Below, in pieces: positions 7,777-15,978 of a stretch of DNA of 64,000 nucleotides. Position 1 is the first letter of the stretch. Every line of letters starts with the position of its first letter. The stretch comes from UBA5177 sp002413265. GTDB taxonomy: Bacteria > Chloroflexota > UBA5177. Position numbers and translations under genes: made by a program. The stretch spans positions 71,335 to 135,334 of the forward strand of contig DAIORV010000001.1 in NCBI GenBank assembly GCA_036752825.1, in the 5' to 3' direction. A model generated the notes under the pieces. That model was not told the DNA's origin. It made no database searches and saw only the letters and a list, made by a program, of their open reading frames with translations.

Positions 7777-8187
7777 CTACCCTCGAATCGCTTCGCGGAC
7801 CATCTGCAGAGTGTATCGTGTGGCTTCGTCGAAACAGGGCTCGTCAAACGCCATCCATTCCGTCCCCGCCAGATACCCCTTGTCTCCCCGTGCCCCATTG
7901 ACATCCTGAATAGCAGTATGCTCCCCGCCCACGATTTGCCCGATATACGTGTGACGAGGCTCCTTGAACGTGACTCCAGCGATCGATCGCGGCCCATCCA
8001 CGAACAGAAGTCGCTCGATTCTGATTCGCAAGCCTGTCTCCTCGAGAACCTCTCGGATTGCGGCAGCCTCCGGCGTCTCACCCTCTTCCACCGCGCCGCC
8101 CGGAAGGATCCAATACTCACGCTCTGGACACACGTGACGGGCGAGCAAGATCCGGTCGCCCTCGAGCAGCACAACCTGCGCCCTCAT
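7777..8187 (-). CDS. NUDIX hydrolase
   Basis: 136 residues. The NUDIX box is complete: GGAVEEGETPEAAAIREVLEETGL at about residues 30-53 (G-x5-E-x7-REUxEExGU), with the metal-binding Glu residues all present. Such enzymes hydrolyse nucleoside diphosphates linked to another moiety; the substrate cannot be told. A house-cleaning role would suit the neighbouring mutagenesis operon, but it is on the opposite strand and follows mnmG by 4 bp, so it is more likely cotranscribed with mnmG. Confidence 0.9.
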   Translation of the reverse strand: MRAQVVLLEGDRILLARHVCPEREYWILPGGAVEEGETPEAAAIREVLEETGLRIRIERLLFVDGPRSIAGVTFKEPRHTYIGQIVGGEHTAIQDVNGARGDKGYLAGTEWMAFDEPCFDEATRYTLQMVREAIRG

Positions 8188-8191
8188 GCAG

Positions 8192-10171
8192 CTAGCTCAT
8201 CGCTACGTGGCGTCTTTCGCCCTCGAGCCGCACCAGCAGGACGGCCACATCCGAAGAGGTCACGCCGGCGATGCGCGACGCTTGACCGATGGTGCGCGGA
8301 CGCACTTTCTGCAATCTCTCTTGAGTCTCCGCTCTGAGACCGCGTACTGAGTCATAGTCGAAATGTTCAGGGATGGCTCGTTCCTCCAACCGGTGCAGAC
8401 GTTGAACTTCGGCCTCTTGCCTCGAGATGTAACCGTCGTACTTGACCGCCGTCTCAACCTCTCGCTCTACCTCGGGGCTCAGTGTTTCCGAGACCAGTCC
8501 GAGCTTCCGGAGGTGCTCCATCCCGATACCCGGCCTCGCCAGCAGATCACGCGCGCTCACGTTTCGCTTTGCGAGAGACACGTCCATGTCCCGCAGGCGC
8601 TGCAGGTTATCTCGACTGAGCGAAAGATGAGCAGTGCCGAGCGAGCTGACGCTCCGAGCAATTGCTGCTCGGCGTTCTGCCAGCTCGCAGGCGCGCTCCT
8701 CATCGACTAGGCCCAGCTCCTCTGCAAGCTCACCAAGTCGTTCTTCCGCGTTGTCCTGTCGCAGCAAGAGCCTGAACTCCGCCTGTGAAGTGTGCATACG
8801 ATAGGGCTCATCCATCCTCTTGGTCACAAGGTCGTCGATCAGAACGCCAATGTAGGCCTGATCGCGCCTCAATACAACCTCTGGCGAATTGCGGGCGCGC
8901 CGGGCCGCGTTGATGCCTGCGATGATTCCTAGAGCTCCCGCTTCCTCATATCCCGTGGTGCCCATGATCTGACCGGCCAGAAAGAGACTTTTGAGCGGCT
9001 TGGACTCAAGAGTCGGCGAAACCTGCGTTCCGGGAAGGTAGTCGTATTCGATTGCATAGCCGGCTCGCATGATCTCGCATCGGCGCAGCGCCGGTATGCT
9101 TCGCAACATCTCGAGCTGGACATCTTCTGGGAGTGAGGTGTTGGCTCCTTGCACGTAGGTCTCTCGCGTATGCCATCCTTCGGGTTCCAGGAACAGGTGA
9201 TGGGAAGGTTTTTCGGAGAAGCGAACGATCTTGGTTTCGATCGACGGGCAGTACCTCGGACCGACACTGGTAATGCCGCCGTTGAACATGGGAGCTCGGT
9301 CCAGATTGGAGCGAATGATCTCGTGCGTTTGTTCGTTCGTCTGCACCAAATGGCACGAGAGCTGCTCCCGCCACGTGCTTCCTGAGTTGCCGGTCTCTTC
9401 GCGCAGACTCGCGACCGGGGATCGAGACGTCGGTGACGCCTCGCGTCCCTCCCGAAACGCCCTTCGAGCGTCAAAGCTGAAAAACAGTGGTTCGTCGCTT
9501 CCTGGTTGCTCGCGGGTCAGGCCGTAGTCAATGCTGCGCGCATCGATCCTGGGCGGTGTCCCTGTCTTCAGTCTTCCAAGTACGAAGCCGCAGCGCTCCA
9601 GACTTGCCGACAGATTGTCCGCCGGAAACTCGCCGGCGCGGCCCGCGGGGATGGTTCTATCGCCAATGCAGATACGACCCTTCAGGAACGTTCCGGTGGT
9701 CAGCACGATCGTGCGGGCGTGATACCGAGTCCCGGCACTGGTTATGACTCCTGAGGCAGTGGCCAGCCCGTCCACAGTTTTGATGATGATGTCGTCGACG
9801 GCGGCTTGTTTCACGTCGAGGTTTGGCTGCGACTCGAGGACTTCCTTCATCGACTGCGCGTAAGCTCTCTTGTCGCTCTGCGCGCGAAGCGCCTGCACGG
9901 CTGGGCCTTTACTCGTGTTCAGCATCCGGATTTGAATGCTTGTACGGTCCGTGTTTCGCCCCATCTCGCCGCCAAGCGCGTCGATCTCGCGTACCAGGTG
10001 TGCCTTCCCCGGCCCCCCGACCGAGGGGTTACAAGGCATCAGGGCGGTCGTGTCTAGATTGAGGGTGAAGGCTGCAGTTCGGCAGCCCATCCGAGCAGCA
10101 GCCAACGCGGCCTCACAACCGGCATGTCCGGTTCCAATCACGATCACGTCGTATTCGGGAGACGTCTGCAT
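8192..10171 (-). CDS. mnmG: tRNA uridine-5-carboxymethylaminomethyl modification enzyme MnmG (GidA)
   Basis: 659 residues from ATG 10171, chosen because AGGAA precedes it and the protein then begins MQTSPEYDVIVIGTGHAGCE, the FAD-binding GxGxxG start of the family; the reading frame is open further upstream but without family similarity. Signatures GPRYCPSIETKIVRF and the C-terminal helical domain (RMHTSQAEFRLLLRQDNA) are clear. With MnmE it makes cmnm5U34 in tRNAs decoding NNA/NNG. mnmE and rsmG, often adjacent, are not here. An extended -10 lies 27 bases upstream. Confidence 0.95.
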   Translation of the reverse strand: MQTSPEYDVIVIGTGHAGCEAALAAARMGCRTAAFTLNLDTTALMPCNPSVGGPGKAHLVREIDALGGEMGRNTDRTSIQIRMLNTSKGPAVQALRAQSDKRAYAQSMKEVLESQPNLDVKQAAVDDIIIKTVDGLATASGVITSAGTRYHARTIVLTTGTFLKGRICIGDRTIPAGRAGEFPADNLSASLERCGFVLGRLKTGTPPRIDARSIDYGLTREQPGSDEPLFFSFDARRAFREGREASPTSRSPVASLREETGNSGSTWREQLSCHLVQTNEQTHEIIRSNLDRAPMFNGGITSVGPRYCPSIETKIVRFSEKPSHHLFLEPEGWHTRETYVQGANTSLPEDVQLEMLRSIPALRRCEIMRAGYAIEYDYLPGTQVSPTLESKPLKSLFLAGQIMGTTGYEEAGALGIIAGINAARRARNSPEVVLRRDQAYIGVLIDDLVTKRMDEPYRMHTSQAEFRLLLRQDNAEERLGELAEELGLVDEERACELAERRAAIARSVSSLGTAHLSLSRDNLQRLRDMDVSLAKRNVSARDLLARPGIGMEHLRKLGLVSETLSPEVEREVETAVKYDGYISRQEAEVQRLHRLEERAIPEHFDYDSVRGLRAETQERLQKVRPRTIGQASRIAGVTSSDVAVLLVRLEGERRHVAMS

Positions 10172-10197
10172 GACTTCCTGACTGCTAAAGTTGACCG

Positions 10198-10203
10198 ATT
10201 CTA
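10198..10203 (-). promoter_or_regulatory. Candidate extended -10 for mnmG
   Basis: Minus-strand TAGAAT preceded by TGA (TGn extended -10), 26 bases before the mnmG ATG. There is no clear -35. It sits in the short divergent gap shared with the metallopeptidase gene. Confidence 0.4.
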
Positions 10204-10237
10204 TCAATGGGCTCACCCGTTTCGGCCTGGGGTATGC

Positions 10238-11593
10238 GTGTTCCTCGTCCCGCGTGGCCACCGGAGAATTCTTAAGATTCCGTTCCGACGCGGCACAGGA
10301 CTCGCCTTTCTGCTCGTGTCGGGCTTGCTGCCGGTTCACGCCTCGCACGCGGCGCCTTCCGTGCAGCATTTTTGGCTTGCCAGTCCCAATGGCCCTCGAC
10401 GGGCTGCGTGCGTGAGCGAGAGCAAGTCCCCCCGAGTGGAGCTCTATGCCTGCGGTACCGCGGCCGTGCCTCCTGATCAGGCGAAATCACTCGTCTCCGA
10501 TCTCGAGCATCGCATCATTCCCACCGATCTCCGAGAATTCGGCCACCCACGTAATTTCCGGAAGGTCGTTGTCCTGCTCAGCCCGCTCGATTCCATGACG
10601 CTCGGATACTTCGACGAAAACGATATCCTTCCGTCCGATCCGGCGCACTCCAACCATGCAAACGTCATCTATGTACGCCCGCCGTACCTAATGCCGGATG
10701 TCTCTGAGATGGCTGATGTCGAGGAAGCGGCGGCGCATGAGCTGCAGCATTTGATCAACTTTCGCATTCGCGTGTTGGACAGGCATCTTCCCCCTCAGGA
10801 GTCGTGGCTTAATGAAGGTCTTGCTTTCTATGCGCAGATGGCCAATGGCTTCTGGACACAGAGGGATGTCCTGAAGGTCAAGGCCGCTGCATCCGATCCG
10901 GGCTGGTCCATAAACAGTCTTGTCGAGGGCGATCGCTTCCTAGTTCGGCACGCCCGTGTCGCATACGGCCGCGCCGGACTTTTTGTTTGCGACCTGGTCC
11001 GCCGCTATGGCTCCTCCATCGCGCGAGCGGTCATCCGATCTCCGGGTTCCGGGCTCGAGGAGATCGATCGCGCCCTCCGGGCTCGCCGGCCTTCGGCCAG
11101 CGTGCGCTCGGCGTTCGCCCAGTGGGGAGCGGATTTGGTTACTTCCGGGGCCACGCCACAACGATGGGTCGGACGCCTCGGCCTGCAACACATCCAACAG
11201 GCGTCTCTGGTCTCTGCCGTGACGATTCGTTCTGACGCGCCTCCCTGGTCCTCGCCGTCCCTTCGAGTACGTCCATGGTCTCAATCCTTCGTGACACTTA
11301 GATCGAGCGGCTCGGGCGCCCTTCGCGTCACACTGAAAACAAAAAGCTCCTCACTCTTCGTGGCTCTTGTCGCTACTTCAAGCGAGGATCTGGCGCGGCC
11401 GCGAATCGCATGGTTTAGACCCAATGTCAAGGGAATTGCCGGCGCTCAGATCGGCAACTTCGGCGAGACGTACGATAGCGCTACCCTGGCAGCTTCCAAT
11501 GCCCCAGCTCTTGGATCGAATCAAGTACCAGCACTTTTTATGGCGAGCGCCTCGGTTACTCCAAGCGGCGAGAGGCAGCCTACCGGCCACTGA
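10238..11593 (+). CDS. Secreted gluzincin-like metallopeptidase
   Basis: 451 residues from GTG 10238, preferred because it clears the divergent mnmG start, has GGGGT upstream, and gives a basic N terminus plus hydrophobic stretch (GLAFLLVSGLLP) ending in AHA-like signal cleavage. The zinc motif is H167-E-L-Q-H171 followed by N192-E193-G, the spacing of M1/M4-like gluzincins in which the later Glu is the third ligand. The remainder has no family I recognise: an Arg-rich region, then a beta-rich C-terminal part. It is probably an exported peptidase. Its 3' end overlaps the convergent GNAT gene by 14 bp. Confidence 0.8.
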   Translation: MFLVPRGHRRILKIPFRRGTGLAFLLVSGLLPVHASHAAPSVQHFWLASPNGPRRAACVSESKSPRVELYACGTAAVPPDQAKSLVSDLEHRIIPTDLREFGHPRNFRKVVVLLSPLDSMTLGYFDENDILPSDPAHSNHANVIYVRPPYLMPDVSEMADVEEAAAHELQHLINFRIRVLDRHLPPQESWLNEGLAFYAQMANGFWTQRDVLKVKAAASDPGWSINSLVEGDRFLVRHARVAYGRAGLFVCDLVRRYGSSIARAVIRSPGSGLEEIDRALRARRPSASVRSAFAQWGADLVTSGATPQRWVGRLGLQHIQQASLVSAVTIRSDAPPWSSPSLRVRPWSQSFVTLRSSGSGALRVTLKTKSSSLFVALVATSSEDLARPRIAWFRPNVKGIAGAQIGNFGETYDSATLAASNAPALGSNQVPALFMASASVTPSGERQPTGH

Positions 11594-12473
11594 GACGTTC
11601 TTTCGCAGGGCGCGCTTCCAGATCAAGCGCGTAGACAATCATCTCGGCGGCATCTGGATTGCGGAATCCGAGAGATTCGAGAATATCGGCAACGTCCGGC
11701 TCAAGTCTGAGGACTGCCGAAACGCGGGTCATGTGCGCGCTCGCTGCTCTCGCCAATAGCGTCTTCACCAGCCCGACTACATCCTCTTTATGTCCCGAGA
11801 GGTAGCCGAAGCGCAGCACCGGCCGTACTGGACGGCTGGTTGCAATAGCCATTCCCTTTGACGGACCAGCCTTCGACATGAGAACCGAGTGATCCGCGAG
11901 CAGGAGCGCGAGCCTGCGACGATCCAGCGTGTAAGCCGTCCAGCCTTCGCTGTAGAGGGCTGGCACCCCGCGGTGACCCGACACGACATCCCACACGTCG
12001 TCGATGTCCGCGGGTAGGGCAAGGGTGTAGCCGTCTGAAGCCGTGACGGAGGCCGGCTCGACAGCCAACGAACGCATTCGCTCCACCTCCAGAAAGCCCG
12101 CATTTTCGGCAAGTCGATTGCTGGAGGGATTTGCCCCGTAAGTCGAAAGCCTCATGCGTCGACTGCCGGCCTGGCGCGCCCAGGATATTCCCTCGGTAAG
12201 CAGCGCACTGCCAATTCCCCTGCTCTGCAGATCTTCGCGTACTCGTATGCCCTCAGCCCACGCGGTCCCGTCGGACTGAATCTCAACGTGCATCAATCCG
12301 CACACAATGCCAGCGCGTATGGCCACGGTCAGGTGTCCGCTTCCGTCCGCCAGCCACTTGTCCCACACGAAGGGAACGTAGTCGCTGCCCTCCCATACAT
12401 TTCGGGTGATTTCCAGCATGGCGCTTGTGTCTGCGGGCGCCGCTTGCCGGACGACTATGCGCTCCGATGCCAT
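11580..12473 (-). CDS. GNAT family N-acetyltransferase
   Basis: 297 residues from ATG 12473; the frame is open further upstream but the family N terminus (IVVRQAAPADT) starts right after this Met. The acetyl-CoA binding loop is VREDLQSRGIGSALL, followed by AENAGF near residue 120. The C-terminal half (from about residue 140) looks like a second, degenerate GNAT-like domain of the kind seen in tandem GNAT proteins. The acceptor substrate is unknown. It is divergent from pyrB, sharing its promoter region. Confidence 0.8.
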   Translation of the reverse strand: MASERIVVRQAAPADTSAMLEITRNVWEGSDYVPFVWDKWLADGSGHLTVAIRAGIVCGLMHVEIQSDGTAWAEGIRVREDLQSRGIGSALLTEGISWARQAGSRRMRLSTYGANPSSNRLAENAGFLEVERMRSLAVEPASVTASDGYTLALPADIDDVWDVVSGHRGVPALYSEGWTAYTLDRRRLALLLADHSVLMSKAGPSKGMAIATSRPVRPVLRFGYLSGHKEDVVGLVKTLLARAASAHMTRVSAVLRLEPDVADILESLGFRNPDAAEMIVYALDLEARPAKERLSGR

Positions 12474-12495
12474 CTCACAGAGTACCGTCCCCGCA

Positions 12496-12525
12496 TTGCC
12501 GGACAGGTGTCCGCGCCCGTACAAT
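12496..12525 (+). promoter_or_regulatory. Promoter of pyrB
   Basis: TTGCCG (12496-12501), an 18-base spacer and TACAAT (12520-12525). The start point would be near 12532, giving a leader of about 125 bases. The promoter lies within the 5' end of the divergent GNAT reading frame region. Confidence 0.6.
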
Positions 12526-12532
12526 GCCTGCA

Positions 12533-12548
12533 GCAGAGAACGCTCTGC
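12533..12548 (+). promoter_or_regulatory. Stem-loop at the 5' end of the pyrB leader
   Basis: GCAGAG-AACG-CTCTGC, a 6-bp stem with a 4-base loop starting at about the predicted first transcribed base. It may protect the mRNA 5' end or take part in leader folding. Confidence 0.45.
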
Positions 12549-12614
12549 GCGAAGGAGCGGCGCGTCGGATTGAGAGACCGGTTCCACGAAAAGCAGCTAG
12601 CAGCACAAAAACAC

Positions 12615-12638
12615 GGAGGCCTCTGGGCCTCCTTTTTT
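12615..12638 (+). terminator. Intrinsic terminator in the pyrB leader (candidate attenuator)
   Basis: A 7-bp perfect stem (12615-12621 with 12626-12632), 4-base loop TCTG, followed by six T (12633-12638). It lies downstream of the pyrB promoter and only 17 bases before the TTG start, so it must be read through for pyrB to be expressed. Pyrimidine genes are commonly controlled by leader termination (for example by PyrR), but I could not match the PyrR-binding consensus here. Confidence 0.75.
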
Positions 12639-12655
12639 CTTGTGAGGAGCGACGG

Positions 12656-13633
12656 TTGAGATTGCATCACGTTGTAGAGGCGCAGGACTTCAATCGAGGG
12701 ATGCTGGAAGAGCTCTTCTCGACCGCTCGCGTCATGGAAAAGGTCGTGGAAGACGGGGGTAGCAAACTTCTCGATGGGTGCATCATGGCCTCTCTGTTCT
12801 ACGAGGAAAGCACCCGAACCCGTTTCTCTTTCGAGACAGCCATGCTTCGCCTGGGTGGCAGCGTCATATCGACGGAGAACGCGCGACAATTCTCGTCGGT
12901 GTCCAAAGGGGAGACCCTGGAAGACACCATACGGATCATGAACGGATATGCCGATGTCATCGTCATGCGCCATTACGAGAGTGGTGCAGCTCGACGAGCC
13001 GCTGACATTTCGAGAGTTCCAATCGTAAATGCGGGCGATGGCACTGGTCAGCATCCCACGCAGGCCTTTCTCGATCTCTACACCATCGAGAAAGAGCTCG
13101 GCGGCATCGACAACCTCACTATCGCGGTTGTCGGGGACCTGGCAAACGGTCGTACGGTGCGTTCACTTTGTTACTTGCTGGCCAAGTACCGCAATGTTCG
13201 GGTCTACATGGTGGCTCCGGAGGTGGTACGCATGCGCGAAGACATAAAGGATTACCTCTCGCGGCACGACGTTAGGTGGACCGAGGAATCCGACCTGCGG
13301 GAAGTCGTTGGAGAGGTCGATGTTCTCTACCAAACCAGAATTCAGAAAGAACGATTTGGCGACCGCTCCGAGGACTACCTGTCCGCTCGAGGAGTGTACG
13401 TGGTCGATCGGGAGCTGCTGAAGACACTCCGCAAGAACGCTATCGTGATGCACCCGCTTCCCAGAGTGGATGAGATAACGGTTGATGTCGATGGGGACCC
13501 GCGAGCCGCATACTTCCGTCAAGCCCAAAACGGAGTGTTCATTCGCATGGCGCTGCTTGCCGGATGCCTTGGTCGCGACCTCGTGCCTGCCACCGTGTCC
13601 TCTTCCACCCCCATCAACGGACACACTTCATGA
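12656..13633 (+). CDS. pyrB: Aspartate carbamoyltransferase, catalytic subunit
   Basis: 325 residues from TTG 12656, chosen for AGGAG six bases upstream and the family-like start MRLHHVVEAQDF. Carbamoyl-phosphate binding is shown by FYEESTRTRFSFETAM, with HPTQAFLDLYTI and the HPLPR motif in order. It condenses carbamoyl phosphate with aspartate in the second step of UMP synthesis. No regulatory pyrI or other pyr gene is adjacent; the next gene is the unrelated mrfA. Expression is probably limited by the terminator just upstream. Confidence 0.95.
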   Translation: MRLHHVVEAQDFNRGMLEELFSTARVMEKVVEDGGSKLLDGCIMASLFYEESTRTRFSFETAMLRLGGSVISTENARQFSSVSKGETLEDTIRIMNGYADVIVMRHYESGAARRAADISRVPIVNAGDGTGQHPTQAFLDLYTIEKELGGIDNLTIAVVGDLANGRTVRSLCYLLAKYRNVRVYMVAPEVVRMREDIKDYLSRHDVRWTEESDLREVVGEVDVLYQTRIQKERFGDRSEDYLSARGVYVVDRELLKTLRKNAIVMHPLPRVDEITVDVDGDPRAAYFRQAQNGVFIRMALLAGCLGRDLVPATVSSSTPINGHTS

Positions 13634-13695
13634 CATCGCACTCTGGCTGCAATTACGATTAGTCCTCACGTGCTGAGCTAGAAAGGCGACCCGAC

Positions 13696-15978
13696 GTGAA
13701 CGTCGACCAGGTCGTCGAGCGTTTCCTCACCGACCCTCAGATAGCCGTAAATGTCGCCGCCTACCGCGAGCTTCCCGCATGCGATGCGCACTTCGAGGAT
13801 TTTCCGGCCCAAATAGACGGGAGGATCGTGGAGGCTTTTCGTAGGGGAGGCATTTCCCGTCTCTATTCCCATCAACTAGAGGCAATCGACGCCGTGCTCG
13901 CCGGGAAGAACGTGGCGGTGGTGACTCCAACCGCGTCGGGAAAGACGCTCTGCTACAACGTCCCGGTACTCAACTCGATAGTCGCCGACAGTTCTGCCAG
14001 GGCGCTGTATCTTTTCCCGACCAAGGCTCTCTCTCAGGATCAAGTGAGCGAGCTGCACGACGTTGTTACGGCGCTTGGCGTGGACATCAAAACATTCACG
14101 TACGACGGGGACACGCCGCAAACTGCCCGCAAAGCCATCCGCTCGGCGGGCCACATCGTGGTCACCAATCCTGACATGCTTCACACGGGCATCCTGCCGC
14201 ACCACACGCGTTGGATCCGCCTTTTCGAAAACTTACGCTTCGTCGTTGTGGACGAGCTTCATGTCTATCGCGGAGTGTTTGGAAGTCACGTCACAAATGT
14301 ACTTCGACGGCTCAAGCGAATCTGCAAGTATTACGGCTCGGATCCGCAGTTCATCTGCTGCTCGGCCACGATCGCCAACCCACGGGAGCTTGCAGAACGG
14401 ATCATTGAACGGCCGATTGAGCTCGTCGACAGTAATGGAGCCCCGCGGGGCAAGAAACACGTGCTCATCTACAATCCGCCGGTCGTGAACCGCGAGCTGG
14501 GACTTCGTGGAAGCTCTCGGTTTGCAGCCCGAGACCTCGCCGCCGAACTCGTAACAAATGGCATCCAGACCTTGGTTTTCACGCGCAGCCGGACTGGCGT
14601 AGAGATCCTGCTCGGCTATCTACGCGAACGTCTCGGCCATCGCGAACGCGACACGATTCGTGGCTACCGGAGTGGGTATCTTCCGCTGCAGCGCCGTGAG
14701 ATTGAGCGGGGCCTGAGGGACGGATCGGTGCGTGGCGTCGTGGCCACGAACGCCCTCGAGCTTGGTATCGATATCGGTGCCCTCGATGCCTGTGTAATCA
14801 CGGGCTTCCCGGGCACGATTGCCAGCACCTGGCAGCAGATGGGCCGCGCCGGCAGGCGTAACGATTCTTCGGTCGCCATTCTCGTTGCCAGCAGCAACGC
14901 TCTGGATCAATTTCTTGCCACTCATCCTGACTACTTCTTTGATCGGTCCCCCGAATCGGGCCTGGTCGACCCCAACAACCTGATCATCCTGGTCAATCAC
15001 ATCAAGTGCGCCGCTTTCGAGCTTCCATTTAAGGATGGCGAGCAGTTTGGACCGGAGGGAACTGCTGAGATTCTGCGATTCCTCGAGCAGAACGAAGTAG
15101 TTCATCACGCGGACGGAGTATGGCATTGGATGTCGGACTCTTTCCCGGCGCAGGAGATCAGTCTTCGTACGGCAGCGGCCGACAACGTGGTGATCGTCGA
15201 TCAGGGGCCGCCCGCTCGGGTGGTCGGTGAAATTGATAGGGTCTCCGCTCCCAGCATGGTTCACGAGGAAGCGATCTACATCCATGAGGGACAGCAGTAC
15301 CAGGTGGAGCGGCTAGACGTAGAGGAGAAAAAGGCGTTTGTTCGACTCGTCGATGTCGATTACTACACCGACGCCGAGCTGGCCGTGAAGGTAAACGTCC
15401 TCGAGGTCTTCGACGACGCTGACGGCCGAACTCACGGCGAAGTGTCGGTCACGTATCTGCCGACTATCTTCAAGAAGATCAAACTTGGTACGCATGAAAA
15501 CGTGGGGTGGGGACAGATTCACCTCGCTGAGGACACGTTCCACACCACCGCCTACTGGTTGCGTTTGCCGGTCCATGTCGCCGAGACCATGCCTCGCATC
15601 GAGCTGGAATGTGGGCTGCTCGGCATGGCAACGGTGCTCGGTCAAGTGGCCCCACTATTCCTCATGTGCGATCCGTCCGACATTGCAGTCTGGCCCGAGA
15701 TCAAGTCGACATTCACCAATGCGCCGACCGTGTATCTTTACGATCGGGTGCCTGGCGGCATCGGATTTAGCAAGCGACTGTTTCACATGCACGGGCAGCT
15801 TCTTGGCAACGCCGCTCACATGATATCCCGATGCCCCTGCGAGTACGGATGCCCTTCGTGCGTAGGGCCGCAACATAGTCGGGAGCCCAACTCCAAAATG
15901 GCGACTCTGAGACTCATTGGAGTCATGCTCGATGAGGCACGGGTTCCGGTCCTGCAAGAGAAACCGAGGATGGCATGA
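13696..15978 (+). CDS. mrfA: MrfA/YprA-type DEAD/DEAH helicase with C-terminal DUF1998 zinc region
   Basis: 760 residues. Superfamily-2 helicase motifs in order: Walker A TPTASGKT (near 80), DELH box (near 186), CSATIANP, and motif VI QMGRAGRR. The C-terminal part carries four cysteines in CPCEYGCPSC (C713, C715, C719, C722), the metal site of the YprA/MrfA group. In Bacillus, MrfA with MrfB repairs mitomycin C adducts by a UvrA-independent excision path. The GTG start at 13696 is weakly supported by AAAGG. mrfB follows with a 4-bp overlap, which is the family's typical pairing. Confidence 0.9.
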   Translation: MNVDQVVERFLTDPQIAVNVAAYRELPACDAHFEDFPAQIDGRIVEAFRRGGISRLYSHQLEAIDAVLAGKNVAVVTPTASGKTLCYNVPVLNSIVADSSARALYLFPTKALSQDQVSELHDVVTALGVDIKTFTYDGDTPQTARKAIRSAGHIVVTNPDMLHTGILPHHTRWIRLFENLRFVVVDELHVYRGVFGSHVTNVLRRLKRICKYYGSDPQFICCSATIANPRELAERIIERPIELVDSNGAPRGKKHVLIYNPPVVNRELGLRGSSRFAARDLAAELVTNGIQTLVFTRSRTGVEILLGYLRERLGHRERDTIRGYRSGYLPLQRREIERGLRDGSVRGVVATNALELGIDIGALDACVITGFPGTIASTWQQMGRAGRRNDSSVAILVASSNALDQFLATHPDYFFDRSPESGLVDPNNLIILVNHIKCAAFELPFKDGEQFGPEGTAEILRFLEQNEVVHHADGVWHWMSDSFPAQEISLRTAAADNVVIVDQGPPARVVGEIDRVSAPSMVHEEAIYIHEGQQYQVERLDVEEKKAFVRLVDVDYYTDAELAVKVNVLEVFDDADGRTHGEVSVTYLPTIFKKIKLGTHENVGWGQIHLAEDTFHTTAYWLRLPVHVAETMPRIELECGLLGMATVLGQVAPLFLMCDPSDIAVWPEIKSTFTNAPTVYLYDRVPGGIGFSKRLFHMHGQLLGNAAHMISRCPCEYGCPSCVGPQHSREPNSKMATLRLIGVMLDEARVPVLQEKPRMA

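Noticed and set aside
10124..10237. Longer N terminus of the metallopeptidase starting at 10124
   Set aside because: It would overlap the divergent mnmG start and promoter and has no Shine-Dalgarno; GTG 10238 gives a proper signal peptide.
12532..12600. PyrR-binding loop in the pyrB leader
   Set aside because: The nearest sequence, GATTGAGAGACCGG, does not fit the PyrR consensus (URUCC-NGNGAGG type), so the regulator is left open.
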